Source of the DNA: Oceanobacter mangrovi
Lineage (GTDB): Bacteria; Pseudomonadota; Gammaproteobacteria; Pseudomonadales; Oceanobacteraceae
Direction of reading: 5' to 3'
DNA: 64,000 bases
Assembly (NCBI RefSeq): GCF_019740315.1
Contig: NZ_JAHXZR010000003.1
Span: 310,001-374,000 of the forward strand
Below are positions 26,975 through 35,438 of this stretch, piece after piece (the stretch's first letter is position 1; every line of letters starts with the position of its first letter). A model generated the notes under the pieces. The model was given only the letters and a program-made list of their open reading frames with translations. It was not told the DNA's origin and searched no databases. The position numbers and the translations under genes were made by a program.

Positions 26975-27658
26975 ATGCATATCGAACCTGGAATGGTCGT
27001 CGGCGCCAAAGCCATACTCGGATCAATAACCGCGGCTGGTTCACTGGCTGTGGTTGGTCATCTGGCCGTATCCTCGATCAAATCCCCCTCAACGCTGCTG
27101 GCTTTTGGTATCCGTAGCGTTATTGCTACATTGGCTGTGCTGTTTATGTTTCAGGTGTTACCACATCCTCCAATCGGAGTATCGGAAGTGCATCTGATCC
27201 TCGGCTCAACACTGTTCCTGCTGTTTGGTGCCGGGCCTGCTGCGGCCGGTCTGGCAGGCGGCTTATTACTGCAAGGCCTGCTGTTTGCTCCATTTGACCT
27301 GCCGCAATACAGCATGAACGTCACAACCCTGATTGCTCCACTGTTGGCAATTCATATGTTGGCCAAACGCCTGATTGCGTCCGATACCGCCTACAAGGAC
27401 ATCAGTTATAAACAAGCACTGGCGCTCTCTACTACCTACCAGGCGGGTATTGTTAGCTGGGTTGCATTCTGGAGTTTCTATGGAATGGGCTTTACTGCAG
27501 AGTCTGTAATGGCCGTTGCCTCTTTTGCTGCAGCCTATATGAGCGTGATCCTGCTGGAACCGTTGATCGATCTGGCCGCTTTGGGATGCGCCAAAACCCT
27601 GGCTCGTCACGACCGTGCGGGTGTTATTCAGCAGCGTGTATTCAGCGCTGCTAACTGA
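26975..27658 (+). CDS. CbiM-like cobalt/nickel transport membrane protein (stand-alone)
   Basis: A 227-residue membrane protein with about six helices. It starts MHIEPG, close to the MHI-x-EG start of CbiM/NikM, where the N-terminal Met-His contributes metal ligands. LLFGAGPAAAGLAGGLLLQGLLF (~79-101) and a conserved MNVTTLIAPLL follow. No CbiN, CbiQ or CbiO gene is adjacent, so it is an orphan substrate-specific component. The nearby enzyme is a cobalt-type nitrile hydratase, which makes cobalt the likely cargo. GGAG precedes the start by 8-9 nt. Family assignment is good; transport without an energising module is uncertain. Confidence 0.75.
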   Translation: MHIEPGMVVGAKAILGSITAAGSLAVVGHLAVSSIKSPSTLLAFGIRSVIATLAVLFMFQVLPHPPIGVSEVHLILGSTLFLLFGAGPAAAGLAGGLLLQGLLFAPFDLPQYSMNVTTLIAPLLAIHMLAKRLIASDTAYKDISYKQALALSTTYQAGIVSWVAFWSFYGMGFTAESVMAVASFAAAYMSVILLEPLIDLAALGCAKTLARHDRAGVIQQRVFSAAN

Positions 27659-27669
27659 TCCCGCCTGAC

Positions 27670-27709
27670 GCCTCTCCAGCAAGCAACATGAACTGCTTGC
27701 AGGAGAGGC
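27670..27709. terminator. Long hairpin after the CbiM-like gene
   Basis: GCCTCTCC-A-GCAAGCA (27670-27685) pairs with TGCTTGC-A-GGAGAGGC (27694-27709), a 15-bp stem with one A-A mismatch. No T-run follows. It lies 12 nt after the stop codon and probably protects or ends the transcript. Confidence 0.55.
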
Positions 27710-28256
27710 TGACATTCGATGAAAGCTGCCTGGCCACCAGAGCAACCACTCCTTGTTATTTCCGCTATCCTCGCTAGCTGCCTGCTTTACGTCCCATCGT
27801 TCCTCTTGATCCTTTCCGCATGAAATTAAACCTCTGCTGTGGCTGGGTCAGGTACCTGCGCGTGTTTATTGCGATTGTGACTAGTTCGACCTGCCGTGAT
27901 CCTTTGATTGTCACTTCGGGCTGTTCAGCGGCGGGCTTTTTCTGATGCCAGTGGTTTCTGGCAAGTTGATCATCAGAGCGGTATTGGCTTATCTGGTGGA
28001 TATTATGTGTAACAGGGCTGGTTGGGATCGCTGCGCCTGAAGTGATAGCCGGGGTTGCAGGGTATTGGATGGATATAACGGTGCTGTGGTTTGCCGTAGT
28101 GGCTAAAGAGGTGCGGGTTTGGCTACGGTGAATCGAGGAAGGGGCTGGATGGGTGGCTAACTGTGGTCGTAATGAGTGTTACCGGAAGGGGATGCCGAAC
28201 GGAGTGATCGGTCCCCTCCCAAAATCATTTTCCAATGCCAATTGGATAGCGGGTTA
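27710..28256. other. Gene-free stretch, nothing recognised
   Basis: About 550 nt with no convincing reading frame on either strand, no recognised RNA and no mobile-element ends. Short hydrophobic translations around 28030-28130 could be a decayed membrane-protein gene, but they are too short to identify. Confidence 0.3.
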
Positions 28257-29159
28257 TCAGAACACCTGAGTCAAACGCAGCTCGAAGTAGGCATCGGATT
28301 TGGTTCCGTTTTCGACGCTCAGATCGCGGGCTACTGTAAACAACGCGTGGCGGGTTTTTGAGTCGTCGATCAGAGTGCCGAATTGCAGTTTGGCCGTAGT
28401 GGTACTGGTTCGATCGTTTTGGGATACACCGGCTACTTCGGTTTCACCTCCAAACTTCTGCGACAGACCAAAGGCTACGTGGGAATACATAGCAGACTTC
28501 ATATTGTACTTCAGCCAGCCGTCTACCTGAGTCAGTGGCTTCTGCTTCATTTCAGTATCGTCGTTTTCACCGTACCAGGTGGTGTCCACGGAACCGGAGA
28601 AATCCCAGGATTCGCCCAGTGCAAACTGACCACCCACCTGCAGCGCGAAACGGTAGCGGTTTTCGCCAAGGTTCAGCGCGTCGTCCTTGTCGTAGTCACC
28701 GGTTGGCAGCCACAGGAAAGGCACGATGGCTAAATGCTTGCGGGCAGCATAATCGTGGATTGGCCAGAAGCCGGATACCAGGCCAAGATCGCCCATGCCT
28801 TTTTTGTCGCCCAGGGCTCCAGCATCACCGGCGGTTTCGACGCTGGCAAACGGCAGCAAAAAATTCGGCGTCCAGATCACGTCTTTACCTACATCAACAG
28901 GGTATAAGTAGCGCAAAATAGCGACATTGCTGTCGATATTGGTGTTGTCAGAGACTTTTTTACCATCGGAATATGCTTCGCTGGTGCTGTTGTGAGAGAA
29001 GTAGGTGATCGCCATAGGATGTCCAACTTGTGGGGTAATCCAGCCATCACTGTCACTGCCAATTGCGTGGCTCAGGGAAGGCAATATCACCGCCGCCGCG
29101 CCAGTCAGAGCCGTAGCTACAGAGCCAGTGTTTCGAATCCATTGAGTCAGAGTCTTCAT
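28257..29159 (-). CDS. Outer-membrane porin-like protein (phenol MetA-pathway/SphA family)
   Basis: A 300-residue protein when started at MKTLTQWIRN, with GGGGA upstream; the longer frame would add 115 residues of non-protein character. A signal peptide (residues 1-32, ending SLSHA) precedes alternating beta-strands that end in LRLTQVF, with the C-terminal Phe typical of outer-membrane barrels. It resembles the transporter family annotated as MetA pathway of phenol degradation (PF13557), which is often implicated in entry of hydrophobic compounds. Its neighbours give no specific substrate. Confidence 0.75.
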   Translation of the reverse strand: MKTLTQWIRNTGSVATALTGAAAVILPSLSHAIGSDSDGWITPQVGHPMAITYFSHNSTSEAYSDGKKVSDNTNIDSNVAILRYLYPVDVGKDVIWTPNFLLPFASVETAGDAGALGDKKGMGDLGLVSGFWPIHDYAARKHLAIVPFLWLPTGDYDKDDALNLGENRYRFALQVGGQFALGESWDFSGSVDTTWYGENDDTEMKQKPLTQVDGWLKYNMKSAMYSHVAFGLSQKFGGETEVAGVSQNDRTSTTTAKLQFGTLIDDSKTRHALFTVARDLSVENGTKSDAYFELRLTQVF

Positions 29160-29579
29160 TATTATTCCCCAGAGTGTCGTTAGAGGTGGAGTCACAGGTA
29201 ATCGAGGGTTCAGAGCCGGTGCCAGAAGATGACGACCGTGGTTTGAAACCGTATCTCTGGGGAGATAGTAAGAAGCAGCGCTCTCACCGACTTGGCTGGG
29301 TTGGTCAGCCACTGGACTGGGGCGGCCAGTGGAATGATGGTCAACTTTGTCATTAGTGGAATGTCGGCTGACGCCAGACTGGGCGTCTATCCACTCGCCT
29401 GTTGCCCAATGGGGTTGCGGGCTATTGATTTCTGTTTTCGGGGCGGTTACTGCAATATAAAAACAGCAGAAAACGGTGCGAGCGGGTGTGGTAAATGGCC
29501 ACATGGAGACACAGATAAAAAGTAACAGTGCTGTTAACCAGCACCTATAAAAATAATTCGATTATTTCAAGGAGCCGCA
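29160..29579. other. Divergent intergenic region
   Basis: A 420-nt spacer between the porin-like gene and the GNAT gene. It must hold promoters for both, and AT-rich DNA occurs at 29505-29570. No distinct operator was recognised. Confidence 0.3.
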
Positions 29580-30053
29580 ATGATTATCACCAACGTCCTG
29601 GAACCCGGCGATCTCGGCCAAATCGTACGCCAGCACGGCTTATTGTATGCCCGGGAATATGGCTATGATCATACCTTCGAAGCCTATGTCGCCGAGCCAC
29701 TGGCGCAGTTCGCAATCCGCAACAACCCCCGCGAACGTATCTGGCTGGTCAAACTGGACGGCAATCTGGTTGGCTCCATTTGCATCTGCGAAAAATCCCC
29801 AACGGTCGCCCAACTGCGCTGGTTTTCCATCGATCCCGTCGCCCGTGGCAAAGGGCTCGGCAAACAGCTGATCGATAGCGCCCTGGGTTTCTGCGCTGAA
29901 CAAGGCTACTCCAAAGTCATACTCTGGACCGTTGCAGGTCTGGCAGTATCCAAGGCGTTGTATTTACGTAATGGCTTTCAGCTGGTGGAAGAAGCGGAAC
30001 GGGAATTGTGGGGCAAAATGCAGCTGGAACAGTGTTACGAAAAGGATTTGTAG
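29580..30053 (+). CDS. GNAT-family acetyltransferase
   Basis: A 157-residue N-acetyltransferase. The acetyl-CoA pyrophosphate loop is RGKGLGKQLID (~95-105), preceded by LRWFSIDPVA. The C-terminal AVSKALYLRNGFQLVEE is the usual final helix and strand. AAGGAG lies 6 nt upstream of the start. The substrate is unknown. It converges on an AraC regulator gene with a hairpin between them. Confidence 0.85.
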   Translation: MIITNVLEPGDLGQIVRQHGLLYAREYGYDHTFEAYVAEPLAQFAIRNNPRERIWLVKLDGNLVGSICICEKSPTVAQLRWFSIDPVARGKGLGKQLIDSALGFCAEQGYSKVILWTVAGLAVSKALYLRNGFQLVEEAERELWGKMQLEQCYEKDL

Positions 30054-30074
30054 GAAGTGGTTGATTCGGAGGCT

Positions 30075-30092
30075 GTTGTAGAAAGCTACAAC
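30075..30092. terminator. Hairpin between convergent GNAT and AraC genes
   Basis: GTTGTAG (30075-30081) pairs perfectly with CTACAAC (30086-30092) around an AAAG loop. It overlaps the end of the AraC gene and may serve both strands. Confidence 0.45.
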
Positions 30093-31006
30093 AACGAATT
30101 CGGTGTTTTCCCATAGGTCTTTTTAAACGAACGACTGAAGTGCGACAGGTCCCGATAACCGGCTGACAAAGCCGCTTCGGTGACATTACGCACCTGGCCG
30201 GTGGCGAGGGCGTTGTAGGCGTGGGCCAATCGTTGGGCTTGCAGCCAGCCGCGCGGGGTTTCGTTGTGTTGGGCGAACAACCGGCTGAGTGATCGTACGG
30301 AGATGTTGTGGCTGCTGGCGATTTGTTCCAGCGTCATGCTGTCGTCGGTGAGGTTGGCTTTGATGTAGCTGCGGATACGTTCGAGCAAATCCTGCTGTGG
30401 GGTGCTGCGGTCGAAGCTGCCCTGGGTCGATTGCAGGATAGAGGTGGCGATCATATCCATCATAGGGGCGCTGAGGGCAGCGCCATCTTTCAATTCAGCT
30501 GAGTTGGCCAGCAGGCCGTTCTGGCGAATCAGTGAGGCGACCAGCGCACCAAAAGCGCTATTGCCGGGCAGGATCAAACCACCGATGTTATCGACATTAT
30601 TCAGTCGCGACTGCATCAGTGAGCGTGGTACCCGCAGCAGCGTCGACTGGTATTCGCTGGCGTAATCAAACTGGTAGGGTTTACCGGAGTCGTACACCAG
30701 CACGTCGCCCGACTGGTGGTGTACTGTGTTGCCATCCTGACGAAAATGACCAGAACCGGACTCCATCAGTGACAGGAAAATATCGTCCTGATGGTCGAGT
30801 TTGAGGTCTTCCAGGCGGCGTTCATAACGAATGGCAGAGGTCTGGATCTGGCTGATTTTCAGTGAACCCAGGTCGCTGACGTTCAGAGTGGCACGAAACT
30901 GGTCGGTGTTATCGGCAATGCCCAAACACGGTGCATAGGTGCGGCAGATGACTTCGTGCCAGTAATCGAATCCCTTTACCTGGTTGGTATCCAGCGTCAC
31001 ATTCAT
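30086..31006 (-). CDS. AraC-family regulator (AraC_binding_2 type)
   Basis: A 306-residue regulator. DYWHEVICRTYAPC (~15-28) is typical of the AraC_binding_2 sensor domain. The C-terminal DNA-binding domain has LEQIASSHNISVRSLSRLFAQ and VTEAALSAGYRDLSHFSRSFKKTYGKTP. It diverges from the EamA-ureohydrolase pair across 373 bp and is their likely regulator. Its effector is unknown. Confidence 0.87.
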   Translation of the reverse strand: MNVTLDTNQVKGFDYWHEVICRTYAPCLGIADNTDQFRATLNVSDLGSLKISQIQTSAIRYERRLEDLKLDHQDDIFLSLMESGSGHFRQDGNTVHHQSGDVLVYDSGKPYQFDYASEYQSTLLRVPRSLMQSRLNNVDNIGGLILPGNSAFGALVASLIRQNGLLANSAELKDGAALSAPMMDMIATSILQSTQGSFDRSTPQQDLLERIRSYIKANLTDDSMTLEQIASSHNISVRSLSRLFAQHNETPRGWLQAQRLAHAYNALATGQVRNVTEAALSAGYRDLSHFSRSFKKTYGKTPNSLL

Positions 31007-31379
31007 GATTTATTCCCGATGCATTGGGCGTCTGGTTGGGTGTGAAAGGACCAGAAAACTGGCGTTGTCGGCTTTTATCGAGCCGTTTCTTTTACTGCTA
31101 CTCCATCGCAGCCCTGCTTGTGAAGCAGGAAATATGCCTGAGGGTGGCTTGTTCGTGGCTGTCGCAGAGGGTGCGACCGCGAAGCCTGTTCAGGGATGAA
31201 CCCGCTCCTGCAATGTTCTGATACTCTGGTCAGTATAACGTTATTTTGGCCACTTTGTTCGTAGCTGGCCGGTGCTTGTCCTGCTGGTCCAAATGGCTGT
31301 CCTGAAACAACAAGCTGCTGTGCCAGGCCAGCCGTAGATTGATTCCATCAACCATGAATAACTCCTGGGGAGCGCCATC
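31007..31379. other. Divergent promoter region, AraC / EamA genes
   Basis: This 373-nt spacer has a REP-like fragment near 31190-31212 (GGGATGAACCCGCTCCTGC). The first half is GC-rich and the second is more AT-rich, suitable for a promoter. No clear operator was picked out. Confidence 0.3.
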
Positions 31380-32300
31380 ATGAACATGGGTTACATCTAC
31401 GTCATTCTCTGTTACGCCCTGGTGGGCGTCAGCTATCCGATTGCGGCCGATGCGATGAACAGCATCCCGCCCTGGACCTTTACCTTTATCAGTTTTCTGA
31501 TTGGTGCGGTGATTTTGCTGCCGATTGCCAAATTGGTCGACAAGACCCGCTTCACTGCAATTCCTGCCAAATCCTGGTTGGCGATTGCAGTGCAGGCGCT
31601 GTTGGGTGCTGTGTTATATACCGCTTTCCTGCTGTACAGCTTTGAATATGCCACGGTGATTACCAGTTCAATTTTCTCCAGCCTGGCGCCTGCGGTGGTA
31701 TTGGTTCTGTCAGCGCTGATGTTGGGTGAGTCGATCAGTATGCGTAAGCTGCTGGCGATCGGATTAGCGGTTGCGGGTGTGCTGGTGCTGACGGTTCCGG
31801 GGGCGGAAAGCTCAGGCACAACGTCGGTGCTGGGGTACGTCTTCCTGGCGCTATCGACGCTATCTACTGGTGGTTGTGTGATCGCGGCCAAGAAGCTGGA
31901 CGTGCATCTACCTGCGGTTACCATGGCTGCCGGTGTGTGTATCACTGGCACGCTGTTCAGCCTGGTTCCGGCACTGACTGAAATGGCTGATTTCTCGATC
32001 AGCTCACTGACCAGTTCCAACTGGCTGGTGCTGGTGTATTACGGTGCGCTGGTGTGGGCGGCTCCTTACGTCTGCTTCTACAAGGGGGTGACCAAAATTC
32101 CGGCCAGTGCTACCGGCATGGCGTTCGCGGTGATTCCGCTGGCGGCGACTTTCTTCTCGATCATCTTCTTTGGTGAGTCCCTGACCATGATGGCCGCGCT
32201 GTCACTGGGCATGGTGCTGGTTTCTATCCTGCTGGCGGAGTCCCGTCATGAAGTGGAAGAGATGAGCAGCGACGACGTCAGCCTGGCCAAAATTTCCTGA
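31380..32300 (+). CDS. EamA-family (DMT) transporter
   Basis: A 306-residue membrane protein with ten predicted helices in two EamA repeats. The first repeat ends near VLVLTVPGAESS (~145) and the second opens with LGYVFLALSTLSTGG. Such proteins usually export amino acids or related metabolites. It is followed after ~120 nt by a ureohydrolase gene, and an AraC gene diverges from it. Export of a guanidino compound or an amino acid is conceivable. Confidence 0.87.
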   Translation: MNMGYIYVILCYALVGVSYPIAADAMNSIPPWTFTFISFLIGAVILLPIAKLVDKTRFTAIPAKSWLAIAVQALLGAVLYTAFLLYSFEYATVITSSIFSSLAPAVVLVLSALMLGESISMRKLLAIGLAVAGVLVLTVPGAESSGTTSVLGYVFLALSTLSTGGCVIAAKKLDVHLPAVTMAAGVCITGTLFSLVPALTEMADFSISSLTSSNWLVLVYYGALVWAAPYVCFYKGVTKIPASATGMAFAVIPLAATFFSIIFFGESLTMMAALSLGMVLVSILLAESRHEVEEMSSDDVSLAKIS

Positions 32301-32358
32301 TTCAAACCACTCTGAATACGCTTTGGCTGGTCAGTCACAGAGTCTGGCCAGCAGAGGC

Positions 32359-32382
32359 AAGCACCGCCACAGCGCGGTGCTT
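32359..32382. terminator. Hairpin between the EamA and ureohydrolase genes
   Basis: AAGCACCGC (32359-32367) pairs with GCGGTGCTT (32374-32382). No T-run follows, so it could act as an attenuator or a stability element. It does not carry the ACGR loops of guanidine riboswitches. Confidence 0.35.
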
Positions 32383-32422
32383 ATGCTGATTCCAAACCTT
32401 TTCTGATACGGAGATTGCCTCC

Positions 32423-33307
32423 ATGACTTCCTCAACCCTGAGACTGAATTTCCCGATGTGGCAGGGCGGTGCCAATCCGGTTTATCACTTTGGCTCCGAG
32501 CTGCTGAGCTGGCTGGCGCCGGCGACCAACGGCCCAAGCGAAACCGTCGATGTTGCCTTTAACCACACCGACGAAAGCGCCAATAGCGTTGCAGACGAAA
32601 ACGGTATCAAGGGCCGCGCACAGATTCTGAAGCAAATTGACCACTGCCGTACCCTGATCGACAAACATCAGCCTGATTCTCTGGTGGTACTGGGCGGTGA
32701 CTGTCTGGTTGACCTGGCTCCGTTTGCCTACCTGAGCGAACGATACGGCGACAAGCTTGGCGTTCTCTGGGTTGATGCCCACCCGGACATCATGACCTCA
32801 GCGCAGTTTAATCATTCACACGCCACGGTACTGGCAGCGCTGATGGGCGTTGGCGACAGTGACCTGACCGGCTTTGTGAAAGCGCCGATTGCGGCCAGCA
32901 AGGTGATGTATGCCGGTGTGAACAACGAATCCGAGTACGAAGCCAACTTCCTGATCGAACATGCGATGCAGGTCTGTCGCCCGGATGAGATTCGTGATGG
33001 TTCCTCGGCCGCGAAAATCGGCCAGTGGATCAAGGATCAGGGCATCGAAGTATTGGCGATTCACCTCGACCTCGACGTGCTCGACGCCAGCAAATTTGGC
33101 CCGCTGCTGTTCAATCGACCGGATGTTGCGGCCGATGCTTTTGAAGGTATTGCTCAGGGTCAGCTGACCATTGAAGAAGTGCTGCAGGTGATTCAACAAG
33201 CGACTGCTCATACCAAAACGGTCGGTATGGGCATTGCGGAACACCTGCCATGGGACGCCTTGCGTTTGCGCAATATGATGCGTGCCTTGCCGCTGTTGGG
33301 TGACTGA
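32423..33307 (+). CDS. Arginase/agmatinase-family ureohydrolase with altered metal site
   Basis: A 294-residue member of the ureohydrolase superfamily, which cleaves guanidino or formimino groups using two Mn or Ni ions. Visible metal motifs are VDAHPDI (~117-123) and HLDLDVLDA (~215-223). The first motif, usually G-G-D-H, is GGDC (~93-96), so a metal-ligand His is replaced by Cys. GGDC occurs in some arginase-family proteins. This may signal another metal or another substrate. It lies downstream of an EamA transporter and ends before a strong terminator. The natural substrate is unknown. Confidence 0.85.
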   Translation: MTSSTLRLNFPMWQGGANPVYHFGSELLSWLAPATNGPSETVDVAFNHTDESANSVADENGIKGRAQILKQIDHCRTLIDKHQPDSLVVLGGDCLVDLAPFAYLSERYGDKLGVLWVDAHPDIMTSAQFNHSHATVLAALMGVGDSDLTGFVKAPIAASKVMYAGVNNESEYEANFLIEHAMQVCRPDEIRDGSSAAKIGQWIKDQGIEVLAIHLDLDVLDASKFGPLLFNRPDVAADAFEGIAQGQLTIEEVLQVIQQATAHTKTVGMGIAEHLPWDALRLRNMMRALPLLGD

Positions 33308-33382
33308 GGTCGCTTTATCCAAGTCCTTACCAGACCCACTTCCTGTGTGATCTGGTTGTTGGCCCAACCCGTATATTGGCCA

Positions 33383-33412
33383 CCCTGTCAGTTAGCTCTG
33401 ACGGGGTTTTTT
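33383..33412 (+). terminator. Rho-independent terminator after the ureohydrolase
   Basis: CCCTGTCAG (33383-33391) pairs with CTGACGGGG (33398-33406) with one G-T pair, followed by six T residues. Confidence 0.88.
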
Positions 33413-33517
33413 GGTTTTTGAGCCTTGTTTTTGTACTGCAGCAGCGAATGTATTCGCGAGCTGCGAGCCGGGCTTCTTTTTAGTTAATGTGTTGTTTGAA
33501 AATGGGGTGATTAAATC

Positions 33518-34495
33518 ATGAAGGCCCTGGTAACCCGCCATTTTGGCGAGCATCCACAAATGGCTGTTGAACAACGGCCAGAGCCTGTAATTCGGCCGGG
33601 TCATAGCCTGATTCAGGTTCATGCAACGACGGTGAATCCACTTTCTAACCAGATTCGTCATGGGCTGGTACCGCAGTCGACTGCACCACTGGTACTTAGT
33701 AATGACGGTGCCGGGGTGGTATTGCAAAGTGATGTATTTGCAGTGGGGCAACGAGTCGCTATCTATGGTGCCGGTGCACTGGGTATTACCGAAGACGGGT
33801 TGCAGCAACAGCTGGCAGTGGTTCGTAATGACTGGCTGATGATGGTGCCTGAGACCCTGAGTCTGGAACAGGCTGCGGCGTTGCCTATTAACTATGTCAG
33901 CGCCTTGCAGGCGATTCGGCGGGTTGGTCAGCTGCAGCCAGACCAGACGGTGCTGATTTCCGGTGGCTCCGGTTCGGTCGGCAGTGCCCTGATTCAGCTG
34001 TGCAAGGCGTATGGTGCAATAGTGCTGGCGACAGTGTCCTCCGTGCCGAAAGCGGAACATGCAAGCCGTATGGGGGCCGATCAGGTCATTGATTTGTCGT
34101 CCCGCCTGCTTTCCCATGCGGTGTATGAATACACCAACAGTGCTGGTGTTGATCTGGCCTTTGATACGGTCGGTGGAGAACTGACGGGGCAGTTGGTGAG
34201 TGCCCTGAAAACCCGCGGGGCACTGGTTTCGATCGGCTTTGCGGGAGGCACCCACGCCAATATCGACCTGATGGACGTGGTGGTGTTTGAAAAACGCATT
34301 CTCGGTTTCGATGCCCATCTGGAAACCGATGAGGACGTAATGGATGCGTTGGCAGAGCTGTATTTATTGGCTGCTGAGGGAAAAATCTGTCCGCATATCG
34401 ACAGTGTTTACCCGTTAGGGCAATTTGAAGCTGCCTACGCGCGGCTGGAATCGCGCCAGGCGATGGGGCCAATCCTGTTACGGCTGGAGGATTAA
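33518..34495 (+). CDS. Zinc-type alcohol dehydrogenase-like / quinone oxidoreductase
   Basis: A 325-residue medium-chain dehydrogenase. The N-terminal GroES-like domain covers ~1-120. The nucleotide-binding domain starts near VLISGGSGSVGSALIQLCKA (~147-166), a G-x-G-x2-G-type Rossmann variant. The zinc-ligand cysteines of true alcohol dehydrogenases are missing, which fits the zinc-free quinone oxidoreductase branch (NADPH-dependent reduction of quinones or enals). The substrate is unknown. It stands alone between two terminators or spacers. Confidence 0.85.
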   Translation: MKALVTRHFGEHPQMAVEQRPEPVIRPGHSLIQVHATTVNPLSNQIRHGLVPQSTAPLVLSNDGAGVVLQSDVFAVGQRVAIYGAGALGITEDGLQQQLAVVRNDWLMMVPETLSLEQAAALPINYVSALQAIRRVGQLQPDQTVLISGGSGSVGSALIQLCKAYGAIVLATVSSVPKAEHASRMGADQVIDLSSRLLSHAVYEYTNSAGVDLAFDTVGGELTGQLVSALKTRGALVSIGFAGGTHANIDLMDVVVFEKRILGFDAHLETDEDVMDALAELYLLAAEGKICPHIDSVYPLGQFEAAYARLESRQAMGPILLRLED

Positions 34496-34574
34496 GGCGG
34501 AAATTGGTAATCGGTCAGGCAAGCTTCACACTGCTAGTGAGTCTTTGTGGCTCGAATTCAATCATGGAAATTTT

Positions 34575-35192
34575 ATGGACATCTGGACGTTGGTGTTTTT
34601 TGTACCGGTTTGCTTTGCGCTCAATATGTCGCCGGGGCCGAATAATTTATTGGCGATGAACAATGCCCGTTGTTACGGCTTTAAACCGACGGTGATTGCC
34701 GGGTTGGGGCGGCTAACGGCATTTGCGGGAATGATTGCGCTGGCGGCTTCTGGTCTGGCGGTTGTGCTCTATACCTCAGAAATCCTGTTTCTGCTGATCA
34801 AGATCGTTGGCGCTCTGTACCTGTTGTGGATTGCCTTTAAGCTGTGGCGTTCCAGCGCCGGGCCGTTGACGGACATTGAAAACACCCGCAATCAGCTGGG
34901 GCTGGTGCAACAGGAGTTTCTGCTGGCCGCTGGTAACCCCAAGGCGATTCTTATCTTTACTGCATTTTTGCCCCAGTTCGTCGATGTCGGCGGCGATGTT
35001 GACCAGCAGTTCCTGGTGTTGGGGACAACGTTTCTGACGCTTGAGCTGATGGCAATTGCTATATACGCGATCTTTGGGCTGTATCTGCGGCAGTGGTTTG
35101 CTCACCCGCAAATGGCACAGCGGTTTAACCAGGGTTGTGCTTCGTTGCTGGCGCTGGCCGGTATCAGCTTGCTGTTTAGTCGGCAGCACTGA
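34575..35192 (+). CDS. LysE/RhtB-family amino acid exporter
   Basis: A 205-residue, six-helix membrane protein. The start at MDIWTLVFFV is preferred over an upstream in-frame Met because it gives the standard family N-terminus, with NMSPGPNNLLAMNNARCYG (~19-37) as the conserved first loop. GGAA lies upstream. Its role is predicted efflux of amino acids or homoserine lactone-like compounds. A 9-bp inverted repeat follows the gene at 35224-35251. Confidence 0.87.
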   Translation: MDIWTLVFFVPVCFALNMSPGPNNLLAMNNARCYGFKPTVIAGLGRLTAFAGMIALAASGLAVVLYTSEILFLLIKIVGALYLLWIAFKLWRSSAGPLTDIENTRNQLGLVQQEFLLAAGNPKAILIFTAFLPQFVDVGGDVDQQFLVLGTTFLTLELMAIAIYAIFGLYLRQWFAHPQMAQRFNQGCASLLALAGISLLFSRQH

Positions 35193-35223
35193 GAGGCTGA
35201 TTGGTTGGCGACGCTGGTTTGAT

Positions 35224-35251
35224 GGTCTGTCTGACACCTGTAAGACAGACC
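35224..35251. terminator. Inverted repeat after the LysE-family gene
   Basis: GGTCTGTCT (35224-35232) pairs perfectly with AGACAGACC (35243-35251). There is no T-run. It may be a weak terminator or an operator. Confidence 0.4.
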
Positions 35252-35438
35252 GACGGCGTACAACAAGACCGTGTGGAGTTTTCCCGAACCGTCGACTTTG
35301 GCACTCAGCCCGGCGGTGTTTGCCTGACGATTGTGTGAGATATATCGGTATGTGACCTGCTTTGGTCTCCGGCTTACACACATTGGCGCTTCTTTACGGT
35401 ACTATTTTTGATCGTTTTAATAACTGGATTGAATTGTC

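Noticed and set aside
32359-32382. Guanidine (mini-ykkC) riboswitch before the ureohydrolase
   Set aside because: There is only one hairpin and its loop lacks the ACGR sequence.
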